Part shown: piece by piece, positions 8,898-15,721 of the stretch | Numbering within the stretch: position 1 is the stretch's first letter | Layout of the letters: the number at the start of each line of letters is the position of its first letter | Source: an uncultured archaeon A07HN63 | GTDB taxonomy: Archaea > Halobacteriota > Halobacteria > Halobacteriales > Haloferacaceae | Length of the DNA stretch: 22,238 bases | Direction of reading: 5' to 3' | Assembly (NCBI GenBank): GCA_000496215.1 | Contig: KI543214.1 | Coordinates: 189,588 to 211,825 of the forward strand | The notes under the pieces: model-generated | Databases searched by the model: none | What the model was told of the DNA's origin: nothing | Seen by the model: the letters and a program-made list of their open reading frames with translations, nothing else | Position numbers and translations under genes: made by a program

Positions 8898-8909
8898 CTC
8901 CGTCAGGAC
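8898..8909 (+). repeat. Direct repeat of the tRNA-Arg 3' end
   Basis: CTCCGTCAGGAC repeats tRNA positions 8753-8764 exactly, 145 bp downstream. An inverted copy of the core (ACGTCCTGAC) is at 8812-8821. This is the pattern of a tRNA-end attachment site left after integration and loss of an element, though the interval is very short. An intragenomic duplication is the alternative. Confidence 0.4.
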
Positions 8910-9013
8910 TACTCGTGGTAACTGTCGCTCTGTCATCCCCATAGGACCCGTCAGAATCGTCTGCATTCCGGAGCAACACAATTGTTTTCGCCATCAGTAG
9001 CTAATACAGTATA

Positions 9014-9478
9014 ATGACAGAGCGGTCGCATGCATCCGGCGACAACGATGGCGACGGCGATCCGACAGTGATCGACTCGGTTGCGGTGACAGTCGAGGAC
9101 GCCATCGCCGCGCTGGAGGCGACCATGGGAACGGGTCGGGATGCCGTGCTACGAGTAACGCCACCGTTCAGTAGTCGGATGCGAGCCCGGCTGCACATCG
9201 CCGGCGAGGAGGGCGACTACGCCGGGTCCGAGCCGGTCCACATCACACCGGCAGTGCTCGTCGATCCAGTACCAGCGTATCCGACGGCTGCGGAGACGGC
9301 AGCCGAACTCGACGACGAGGTGGAGCCGAACACCGACCAGCACCGCCAGACACACACGGACCGACTCGACGGGTGGCGCGAATCTGTGCGTGACTCACTG
9401 GTGGATATCACCGAGATCGACACCGCAGCCGGCTCCGTCGCTGTCGAGATTCGGTGGCTCGGTGACGTGGACGGCTGA
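9014..9478 (+). CDS. Small acidic protein of unknown function
   Basis: I do not recognise a named family. The 154-residue protein begins with an acidic, disordered-looking stretch to about residue 20. A region that looks folded follows, with VTVEDAIAALEATMGTG, VLRVTPPFSSRMRARLHI, a conserved-looking HITPAVLVDPVPAYPT, and a C-terminal helix-strand part (WRESVRDSLVDI ... VAVEIRWLGD). It has no membrane segment, signal peptide or Cys. The first Met after the T-rich element at 8983-8988 is used as the start, giving a leaderless mRNA. Its overall look suggests a haloarchaea-specific soluble protein, perhaps nucleic-acid or protein binding, but that is a guess. It is convergent with the cold-shock gene. 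Confidence 0.8.
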   Translation: MTERSHASGDNDGDGDPTVIDSVAVTVEDAIAALEATMGTGRDAVLRVTPPFSSRMRARLHIAGEEGDYAGSEPVHITPAVLVDPVPAYPTAAETAAELDDEVEPNTDQHRQTHTDRLDGWRESVRDSLVDITEIDTAAGSVAVEIRWLGDVDG

Positions 9479-9515
9479 GCTGTTGCTCGGCGATCAAAAT
9501 AACGTTCCCTCACTG

Positions 9516-9534
9516 CCGGACAGCGACGGTCCGG
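9516..9534. terminator. Hairpin between convergent genes
   Basis: CCGGAC and GTCCGG form a perfect 6-bp stem with a 7-nt loop between the two convergent stops. In the leftward direction an AT-rich stretch (GTTATTTTG) follows, so it may end the cold-shock transcript or serve both genes. Confidence 0.35.
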
Positions 9535-9538
9535 ACGC

Positions 9539-9733
9539 CTACAATCGCTGTAGGTTCGTCGCGCGAGGGCCCTTGTCTGCCTGTTCGATATCGAATTCGA
9601 CCTCCTGGCCCTCTTCGAGATCAGGGCCGCCGACATCTTCCATGTGGAAGAACACGTCGTCGTCCGACTCCTCTGTTTCGATGAATCCGTAACCGCCGGT
9701 GTCGTTGAAGAACGCGACCGTACCTTCTGCCAT
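9539..9733 (-). CDS. cspA: Cold-shock domain protein (CspA family)
   Basis: A 64-residue single-domain OB-fold protein binding single-stranded RNA or DNA. RNP1 is GGYGFI (13-18) and RNP2 is DVFFHM (26-31); the end QADKGPRATNLQRL matches the family. An in-frame upstream start at 9748 would add five residues, but the family begins at MAEGTVAFF, so the ATG at 9731-9733 is used. A TTATGTA-like element near 9766-9772 (minus) supports a short leader. The sequence is much more acidic than bacterial Csp, as expected in a halophile. The likely role is as an RNA chaperone. Confidence 0.95.
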   Translation of the reverse strand: MAEGTVAFFNDTGGYGFIETEESDDDVFFHMEDVGGPDLEEGQEVEFDIEQADKGPRATNLQRL

Positions 9734-9990
9734 TTGCTGTAACCTCACCCGTCGTAATGATCGTCAGATACATAACTGTATGGGTTAATACGGTTCAGAG
9801 CATAGAACTACACCACAGCGAGCGATCCATCCAAACCACATACTCGATTGGTTGGAGAAACTCGGCGACCGATATCTTGCTCCAACAATCTGTGAGTATC
9901 CGCTTGCACCGGTGATGATTCGGCTGTATCAGTAGGATGCTTGCAGATATCGAGCCGCAGTGACCGACACTGGGGGTGGTTGGCGGTGGA

Positions 9991-9997
9991 TTTTTAC
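9991..9997 (+). promoter_or_regulatory. TATA box of the secreted SCP2-like gene
   Basis: TTTTTAC is about 26 bp before the ATG at 10020. It favours that ATG over the in-frame TTG two codons upstream. Confidence 0.5.
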
Positions 9998-10019
9998 TCT
10001 CATACAGTAACTATTGAGT

Positions 10020-10520
10020 ATGACAATACCGCACAGGAGGATCATCCTTCTCGGTGTTCTGATCGCCAGCGTATCGATGGTCCCAATCGCAGCAGCGCAA
10101 CAGGCCTCTGTGCCTGACGAAGAGGTATCGCTGACGTGTAATGACGAGGAGTTGACCGTCAATTACGAAACTGTCACGCAACTCGCAAACGCGAACACCG
10201 ACGCGATTCCCGGCCCGCTCAAATCATTCATGGGGGCAAACACAATCGAGCTGGAGGTAGAAAATGCCGCCCAGCAGTACTATACGATCAGTACCGATTC
10301 CTCGATGAAGATAACGCAACTCTCGCTGGGGCAACCGGAGTCGCCGGATCTACTGGTTCAGTCTGATCGCACGACCGCGTGTGAAGTTTATACGGCCGAT
10401 CAGCCAGCGAAAGCTTTCCAGAAGGAATACCAGGCCGGCGAGATCGATGTCGAGGCAAACGGTGCTGTCAAGTCCGCGGTGGTGTCGATTACGGAATCAC
10501 TTTCGGATCTGTTTTTGTGA
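10020..10520 (+). CDS. Secreted small protein, possible SCP2-like fold
   Basis: A 166-residue protein with a clear Sec-type signal peptide: RR near the N-terminus, the hydrophobic run IILLGVLIASVSMVPIA, and cleavage likely near AAAQQ (about residues 24-28). The mature part is mildly acidic. It ends with DLLVQSDRTTACEVY, then DQPAKAFQKEYQAGEIDVEA and a C-terminal hydrophobic helix. That order of strands and helices resembles the SCP2 sterol-carrier-like domains common in archaeal exported proteins. This is an impression from the pattern, not a confirmed match. Two Cys in the mature part could form a disulphide. The ATG at 10020 suits the TATA box. Codon bias is somewhat more AT-rich than in the neighbours. 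Substrate unknown. Confidence 0.78.
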   Translation: MTIPHRRIILLGVLIASVSMVPIAAAQQASVPDEEVSLTCNDEELTVNYETVTQLANANTDAIPGPLKSFMGANTIELEVENAAQQYYTISTDSSMKITQLSLGQPESPDLLVQSDRTTACEVYTADQPAKAFQKEYQAGEIDVEANGAVKSAVVSITESLSDLFL

Positions 10521-10750
10521 CGATACCTCTCTCTGTTGAATTTTGATCCACACAGAGGATGGGTTCGGTCGTGTTTCTGAGAGGTCAAAAAGAGTCGTAA
10601 AAAGCCTGGAGTAGTTCTGAAACCGTACCCGGCGAGTATGATTTCCTGACGCGGCTCTGTCGAAGCACCTGTGCTCGGGTGAGGTACAGAGATCGGTGAA
10701 CGGTGCCAAAGCCGGGTAGTCTTTTGTGTCACCACACTGTAGCACAGCGT

Positions 10751-10816
10751 ATGAACCAGACGACTCGGCCACGCTCGCGGTTCCGTGAGACGGTCACCGA
10801 CACGGGGTGGGTATAG
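10751..10816 (+). CDS. Possible 21-codon upstream ORF
   Basis: ATG at 10751 opens a 21-residue, Arg/Thr-rich frame ending TAG at 10814-10816. The last G of that stop is the first base of the GTG start proposed for the methyltransferase. A T-rich element (TCTTTTG, about 10722-10728) is 26 bp before this ATG, and no other promoter fits the methyltransferase. The peptide has no recognisable motif. It may be a leader ORF allowing coupled re-initiation, or non-coding. Confidence 0.3.
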   Translation: MNQTTRPRSRFRETVTDTGWV

Positions 10817-11442
10817 TGGCTACGAAACGCGAACTCGAAGGCCAGCTGGCCGTCGTCGCCGGGTTCGAGAACCCGCAGACGGCGCTGGAACAGTACCCGA
10901 CACCGCCGGCGCTGGCCGCACACGTCATCCATCTGGCCGATCTCCACGACGATATCGAGGGTCGAACCGTGCTCGATCTCGGCGCAGGCACAGGCATGTT
11001 CACGCTCGGGGCAGCCCTCCGTGGACCGGCGCGGGTCATCGCCGTCGAGATCGACGGAGACCCGCTGGCGACGGCCGTCGAGAACCGGCGGCGCGTCGGC
11101 ACGCGAACACCGATCCACTGGATACAGGCCGATGCAACCCGGCTCCCGCTGTCGATTCCGGAGCCGGTGACGGTCGTCATGAACCCGCCGTTCGGTGCCC
11201 AAGACGGCCAAGAGGGTGCCGACCGCGGGTTCCTGTCGACAGTTGCCGATACGGCAGCAGTGTCCTATTCGGTCCACAACGCCGGGAGTGAGAGCTTTAT
11301 TGAGGCGTTTGCCGACGACAACGGCGGCGAGGTCACGCACGCGTTCAGTGCCGATTTCGAACTCAACAACCAGTTCGATCACCACGAGGCCGACAAGCAG
11401 GCCGTCGACACCGAGGTCTACCGGATCGAGTGGGATTCCTGA
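10816..11442 (+). CDS. METTL5-like RNA N6-adenine methyltransferase
   Basis: A 208-residue class I SAM-dependent methyltransferase of the archaeal group related to METTL5 (COG2263 type). N-terminal helices carry ENPQTALEQYPTP (about 18-30), typical of this family. The SAM site is VLDLGAGTGMFTLGA (about 52-66), the acidic ribose-binding residue is in AVEIDGD, and the catalytic motif is NPPFGAQ (123-129), which marks amino-group methylation of adenine. The expected substrate is rRNA, since eukaryotic METTL5 modifies 18S rRNA. The frame has a stop at 10786 and no ATG near the family start, so GTG at 10816 or 10807 is used. The stop is 29 bp from the end of the convergent rhomboid gene. Confidence 0.9.
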   Translation: MATKRELEGQLAVVAGFENPQTALEQYPTPPALAAHVIHLADLHDDIEGRTVLDLGAGTGMFTLGAALRGPARVIAVEIDGDPLATAVENRRRVGTRTPIHWIQADATRLPLSIPEPVTVVMNPPFGAQDGQEGADRGFLSTVADTAAVSYSVHNAGSESFIEAFADDNGGEVTHAFSADFELNNQFDHHEADKQAVDTEVYRIEWDS

Positions 11443-11471
11443 GCAGTCCCGTGCAGCCAGCGAGTGAGCGA

Positions 11472-13205
11472 TCAGTTCGCCCGATTGGCAACACGCACGG
11501 CGGTCCGGCTCCGGTTGTGCACAGCGACCAGCCGGGCGCCCTGATTGTGTAGCCGAAGGCCGCCGAGGGACACGGATTCGTTGAGTGACGGCAACGGTGC
11601 CGTCGAGCCGTTGACGCCAACCGCAAAGCCGGTCGCGGTTGCGTTGAGCCGCACGCGCTGGCCGGCGATAATCGGCTCGGCCTCGGCCGCCGATGAGTGG
11701 TACAGCGTTCGGGTCGTGTTGTCGTGACTGAGCGATACCCGGTATGTAGTGTCGCCACCGACAGCTGCCCAGCCGGTTCGGGTCGCGGTAACCGAGTCCT
11801 GCCAGCCGAGCCCGCCGAGGCGGACCGTCGACGCACCGCTGTCCGCCAGATCGCCGGCCGAAACAGCCGTCGACCAGATCTCGCGGTCGGTGTTGCGGAC
11901 GATCACCCCCGAGGTGTTGACGCGTGTCGTCTCGCCGAACCCACTGACATCGAAGACGGCGATCCGACCGTTGGTGACGTTCTCGCCGTAGGTCAGTTCG
12001 TAGCCACGGACTTCGACCGGCTCGCCGGGCAGGTCGGCATCGGCGACGGTCGTCGCGTTGGCGGCGATGGCCGGGCTGACGAGAAACGAACTCACCGTGA
12101 TCAACAGCAGCAATGCGAGCTGTCGATGGGTGATCGTTGTCATATCGGTCAGTATCGATTGCGGGTTTGTGACCGCGTAGTCGGGAAACACCGGCTCCTC
12201 GCGGGCGGCCACCGCGTAGGCGACGACCGCCGCCAGCAGGAAAACGAGGGCAACGCCGACCGCCCGGTAGAGCACGAACCGCTCGGGGCCGCGATACCAG
12301 TAGACGGCCCACAACGACCGCGCCATGCCGAACAGCAACACGCCGATCCAGATGCGTGTCGCCGAGTGCGAGCTGTCGGTCTGCCTGCGGTAGGCAAGCC
12401 CCAGCAGGACGCCGACGAGGAGCCCGACCGCGTGGGCCTGTACCGCGACCGAGGCGAACCACGGAAGACCGCCACCGCCGCCTGCGCTGACCGACTGGGG
12501 CAGCTGAAACGCCGTGAACAGCCGAGAAACGACCCCCTGCCCGACGCTGGCGATAACCGCGCCAAGCGGGTAGCGAACAAGGACGAACCCGGCGAACGCG
12601 AAAACGACGGTCGAAAAGCCGATGATCTGGCCGAGCGCGATGGCCGCACCGAAGACGCCTACAAGGGCGGCTGCCGCCGGGAAGATGACGACAGCCCGCA
12701 CGCCCGGATGTGTCCACAGCGCGCGGCCTCGTGTGGTCGTGTCGCGGCGTTGTTTGTGCCCCCAGATGAACTCCGCTATCGAGCCGAAGACGAGCGTCCC
12801 GATGAGGTTGCCGACGAGGTGGCTGGTGCTCGCGTGGGCGAAACTGGCGATAGCGATGCCGAGTGGGTCGAGATAGCTCCACGACCGGAACGGGAGGGCG
12901 ATCGGTGCTGGGTCGCCGAACCCATCCTGCAGTCCGGCGTAGACAGCGGCCAGCCCTGCCATGATGAGTAGTGTGCCCCACGGGACGCCGCCCACGAGCC
13001 GGTCGGTAAGCTCGCGATACCATGCGGCCGGCCGGCCGAGGCTGGCCACGATGGCGAGCGACACGACGACCCCGAGGGCCAGAAAGAGTTGCTGAAGCAG
13101 GACTGGTGAGACCGCGGCTGCGGCGTCAGCGAGCGAGGAGATACCGACGAGTGGGGGGACGCTGCTACCCGACAACAGCTCAACGAGCGACAACACGGCG
13201 ACCAT
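11472..13205 (-). CDS. Rhomboid intramembrane serine protease fused to an exported C-terminal domain
   Basis: A 577-residue protein. Residues about 30-345 form a multi-helix rhomboid core. HASTSHLVGN (124-133) matches the helix-2 motif, the likely catalytic Ser198 is in GFST, and His258 is in QAHAVGLLVG. Usual rhomboids have GxSG, so Thr at the last position is a deviation. At Met355 a stretch begins that looks exactly like a signal peptide, with a long hydrophobic run and then SPAIAANATT. It is followed by about 190 residues of beta-rich, Asn/Thr-rich extracellular-type sequence. No stop separates the halves. The gene starts 42 bp after the UPF0058 stop and may be co-transcribed. The substrate is unknown. 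Confidence 0.88.
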   Translation of the reverse strand: MVAVLSLVELLSGSSVPPLVGISSLADAAAAVSPVLLQQLFLALGVVVSLAIVASLGRPAAWYRELTDRLVGGVPWGTLLIMAGLAAVYAGLQDGFGDPAPIALPFRSWSYLDPLGIAIASFAHASTSHLVGNLIGTLVFGSIAEFIWGHKQRRDTTTRGRALWTHPGVRAVVIFPAAAALVGVFGAAIALGQIIGFSTVVFAFAGFVLVRYPLGAVIASVGQGVVSRLFTAFQLPQSVSAGGGGGLPWFASVAVQAHAVGLLVGVLLGLAYRRQTDSSHSATRIWIGVLLFGMARSLWAVYWYRGPERFVLYRAVGVALVFLLAAVVAYAVAAREEPVFPDYAVTNPQSILTDMTTITHRQLALLLLITVSSFLVSPAIAANATTVADADLPGEPVEVRGYELTYGENVTNGRIAVFDVSGFGETTRVNTSGVIVRNTDREIWSTAVSAGDLADSGASTVRLGGLGWQDSVTATRTGWAAVGGDTTYRVSLSHDNTTRTLYHSSAAEAEPIIAGQRVRLNATATGFAVGVNGSTAPLPSLNESVSLGGLRLHNQGARLVAVHNRSRTAVRVANRAN

Positions 13206-13247
13206 CGGACGGATCAGTGACTGGCTGCTGGGTGGCGCCGGGGCACG

Positions 13248-13526
13248 CTAGATTTTGCCTTCGGCGTCGTCGGCGAGTTCCTTCATACGCTTGCCGACGC
13301 GGCCGGCATCGGAGAACTCGTCTTCGCTCATCGCCGTGGCGAGGGCGTTGCCGAGCACGAAGACGGCGTGTTTGTGCTCGCTTTTGGATTTGTGGACGTG
13401 ATCCGGTTCGACCGTCAGTTCGTCGTAGGGGTCGAACAACGACGCGTCGACGGTCTCCTGTTCCCGGAAATACTCCATGATGGTGACCATCTGTTCGTGG
13501 AGTTCGAGAAGCTCATCTTTGTGCAT
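13248..13526 (-). CDS. UPF0058 family protein
   Basis: The 92-residue protein closely fits UPF0058, a short, widely conserved haloarchaeal family. It starts with MHKDELLELHEQMV, then FDPYDELTVEPDHVHKSKSEH and a C-terminal helical half (AVFVLGNALATAMSEDEF). Several His residues and acidic groups (HEQ, DHVHKSKSEH) have led to suggestions of metal binding, and the real role is unknown. A CTTAAC-type box near 13551-13557 (minus) gives a leaderless start at 13526. It probably heads a transcript running into the rhomboid gene. Confidence 0.92.
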   Translation of the reverse strand: MHKDELLELHEQMVTIMEYFREQETVDASLFDPYDELTVEPDHVHKSKSEHKHAVFVLGNALATAMSEDEFSDAGRVGKRMKELADDAEGKI

Positions 13527-13601
13527 ACGGGGGTTATGGACGGTCTGCAGTTAAGCGTTGTTGGGGACAGGGCACACACCCGCATCCGGAGTGCCGGGGG
13601 T

Positions 13602-13832
13602 TCAGAAGACGTACTCGTCGTCGTGGCCCATCATTCCCTCGTCGCCCATCATCCCATCCTCTTCGAGATCGGGTTCGTCATCGTCCTGCGGGCCGCTCGT
13701 CTTGTAGGCTTTCAGCCCCGTCGACAGCAGGTTCTCGATGGCTTCCTCGCGGTTGACAAACTCTCCCTCGTCGATCATCTGTGTGATCTGCATTTCGAGG
13801 TGTTCCGGGATATTAATCTCGACTTTCGGCAT
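13602..13832 (-). CDS. Ribbon-helix-helix (CopG-like) DNA-binding protein
   Basis: A 76-residue protein whose first 45 or so residues form an RHH unit. The beta-strand PKVEINIPE is followed by the helices HLEMQITQMIDEGE and NREEAIENLLSTGLKAYK. The acidic tail contains a duplicated MMG(D/H) segment and ends DDEYVF, which looks conserved. RHH proteins bind operators as dimers, so it could regulate its own gene or the divergent menF region. The family-like start is the ATG at 13830-13832, and a strong TATATATAAA box at 13859-13868 is about 31 bp upstream. The in-frame ATG at 13853 is too close to that box. Confidence 0.88.
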   Translation of the reverse strand: MPKVEINIPEHLEMQITQMIDEGEFVNREEAIENLLSTGLKAYKTSGPQDDDEPDLEEDGMMGDEGMMGHDDEYVF

Positions 13833-13858
13833 TTGAACATCCGGCTCTTGCATGGGGG

Positions 13859-13868
13859 TATATATAAA
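13859..13868 (-). promoter_or_regulatory. TATA box of the RHH gene
   Basis: TTTATATATA on the minus strand is the strongest TATA match in this part of the window. Its near-symmetry could also allow binding in the menF direction, though no start lies at the right distance there. Confidence 0.65.
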
Positions 13869-13958
13869 ACTGCCGACGGTGAAAGAGCGGTTCCAGCCGG
13901 TCGATGACGACGGCGATACCCCACATGTGGCATGGCGCTACGGATAGCACGCCTGATG

Positions 13959-14028
13959 AGCATTACCGTCTCCTATCGCGAGGCGCTGATGACAGCATTA
14001 CCGTCTCCTATCGCGGGGCGCTGATGAC
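13959..14028. repeat. 35-bp tandem direct repeat upstream of menF
   Basis: Two head-to-tail copies, 13959-13993 and 13994-14028, differ at one base (a at 13981, g at 14016). Each carries an ATTACC element about 25 bp before an ATG near its right end. The unit is not a multiple of three, so the copies read in different frames. A weaker partial copy of the unit end (GATGAC..GGCGAT) occurs near 13903-13914. Confidence 0.85.
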
Positions 14029-14122
14029 GGCGATCTCGCCACCGACGCATGGCTGTACCTCGGTGGCGCCGACCCCTTCGGCGATAGTCACCCTCAAGGG
14101 CGCAGAGGCCCACGATCAGGTG

Positions 14123-15520
14123 ATGGAGTCGCCACGCGTCGCCGACGGGTCCGTCCTCGTGAGCCGGTCGGTCAGGCTGGAAACCGGTGTGGCGTCGTTT
14201 CGAACCCTGCTGAACGCGATGGAGCACCCGCGAACCGTCTGGACCGCCCCCGAGGAGGCGAACGTTATCGCCGGGGGTGCTGCGGCGACGCTGACCGCCG
14301 ACGGACCCGAGCGGTTCGACCGAATCCGGGAGGCGGCCCAGTCGCTGTTCGCCTCCGGCGATGTCCATGCCGGCACCGAGGCCGCCTGTCCCCGGCTGTT
14401 CGGTGGATTCTCGTTTCACAGCAAGGGTCGATCACCCGCTACCGGGACACCCCAAAGCGAGGACTCACCGGGCGAAGGCGGCGAGGGCGCCGACGACTCG
14501 GCGTGGGCGGGGTTTCCCGATGCACGATTCGTTTTCCCGCGGGTCCAAGTAACCCAGACCGAGGATGGCCCGTGGCTGACGGTCAACGCCGTCGGCCCCG
14601 ACGCCTCGGTCGACAGCGTCGAGGCGACGCTGGCCGCAGAGCGCGACCGACTCACCGGGCTACCGGCAACCGAGCCCGCGCTTCCGCGACCGGGGATCGC
14701 CGACCAGCGCCGGACGACGACGCGGACCGCGTGGCGTGACGTGGTGACGACCGCGACCGACCGCGTCGACGACGGCACGCTACAGAAGGTCGTGCTCGCC
14801 CAGGCGCTGGAACTCGATCTCGGGAGCGACCTCGCTGTCCACGATATTCTCGACCGACTGGGCGAGAAGTATCCCGACTGCACGCGGTTTCTGGTCGAAC
14901 CCGAGACCACACAGGGAGCGTTTTTCGGCGCGACGCCGGAGCGACTCGTCTCCCTGCGTGGGCGAACGGTCGAAACCGGCGCGCTGGCGGGGACGACCGG
15001 CCGCGGGGAGACGCCAGCCGAGGACGAGTGGCTGGCCGCGGAGCTACTGGACGACGACAAGAACGTCCACGAACACGAGCTGGTCGCCGAAACGATCCGC
15101 GAGCAACTCGCCCCGTTTGCGGCGTCGGTATCGGTCGGCGAGCGGGGTATCAAGCGACTGGCGACCGTCCAGCATCTGTACACGCCGATCACGGCCGAGC
15201 TGGCCGAGGATACGCACGTCCTCGATGTGGCCGAGGCGTTGCATCCGACGCCGGCAGTCGGCGGGCTGCCGCCGGACCGTGCGCTGGAGACGATCCGGGA
15301 AACCGAACCGTTCGACCGCGGCTGGTACGCCGCGCCGGTCGGCTGGATCGACGCCGCCGGTAACGGTACCTTCGCCGTCGGGTTGCGGTCGGCGGTGGCG
15401 CGGTCGCGACAGGCGACGCTGTTTGCGGGCGTCGGCATCGTCGGCGACAGCGGTCCCGACGCCGAGTGGGACGAGGTCGAACTCAAATTTCGGCCGATTC
15501 TGGACGAACTCGAATCGTAA
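14123..15520 (+). CDS. menF: Isochorismate synthase
   Basis: Converts chorismate to isochorismate, the first committed step to menaquinone. From the ATG at 14123 it is about 465 residues. The chorismate-binding domain fills the C-terminal two thirds: KVVLAQALELDL, FFGATPERLVSL, ETGALAGTTGRGET, LYTPITAEL, HPTPAVGGLP, EPFDRGWYAAPVGW and GVGIVGDSGPDAEWDEVELKF. The last includes the acidic Mg-binding residues. The frame is open from 13904. ATGs at 13904 and 14024 are possible starts, but family-like sequence begins near 14123 and the upstream part covers the tandem repeat. With menD nearby, the pathway is clear. A salicylate-type siderophore role is unlikely in this context. Confidence 0.92.
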   Translation: MESPRVADGSVLVSRSVRLETGVASFRTLLNAMEHPRTVWTAPEEANVIAGGAAATLTADGPERFDRIREAAQSLFASGDVHAGTEAACPRLFGGFSFHSKGRSPATGTPQSEDSPGEGGEGADDSAWAGFPDARFVFPRVQVTQTEDGPWLTVNAVGPDASVDSVEATLAAERDRLTGLPATEPALPRPGIADQRRTTTRTAWRDVVTTATDRVDDGTLQKVVLAQALELDLGSDLAVHDILDRLGEKYPDCTRFLVEPETTQGAFFGATPERLVSLRGRTVETGALAGTTGRGETPAEDEWLAAELLDDDKNVHEHELVAETIREQLAPFAASVSVGERGIKRLATVQHLYTPITAELAEDTHVLDVAEALHPTPAVGGLPPDRALETIRETEPFDRGWYAAPVGWIDAAGNGTFAVGLRSAVARSRQATLFAGVGIVGDSGPDAEWDEVELKFRPILDELES

Positions 15521-15680
15521 GCAGGAGGCGCCATCCGACCGCGATTGATACAGTCATCAAAGTAACGGTTGGCTCCAAGCGACAGCCCCGGTCCGTGCGC
15601 TGTCAGCGAAATAGTGTCTGTTCACGCCTCAACTGGCATACCTAGTATATTTTCACTGTATGATGTATATGTGCAAACAC

Positions 15681-15690
15681 ATTATATATT
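15681..15690 (+). promoter_or_regulatory. TATA box of the PAS-GAF kinase gene, in an AT-rich gap
   Basis: ATTATATATT lies in the AT-rich gap 15630-15720, which contrasts with its GC-rich surroundings. It predicts a transcript start near 15711, so the kinase has its own promoter and need not be transcribed from menF. Confidence 0.6.
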
Positions 15691-15721
15691 GTTCTCTGTA
15701 TTCTCAATATCCACAAGAGTC

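Noticed and set aside
8766..9000. A protein-coding gene downstream of tRNA-Arg
   Set aside because: The open frame there starts inside the tRNA and is interrupted by hairpins; it has no family-like sequence or promoter spacing.
11697..12971. A 424-codon plus-strand frame opposite the rhomboid gene
   Set aside because: Acidic but low-complexity antisense sequence; the minus strand encodes membrane helices with catalytic residues.
10729..13023. A 764-residue open frame on the minus strand across the methyltransferase and rhomboid genes
   Set aside because: It is Arg-rich and without motifs, antisense to the methyltransferase and out of frame with the rhomboid. Long spurious frames are expected in GC-rich DNA.
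13959..14028. The tandem repeat as the start of a CRISPR array
   Set aside because: Only two copies, directly abutting with no spacer between them, and no cas genes nearby.
14416..15534. A Ser-rich 372-codon minus frame opposite menF
   Set aside because: Compositional shadow of menF with no motif, and the promoter evidence is on the other strand.
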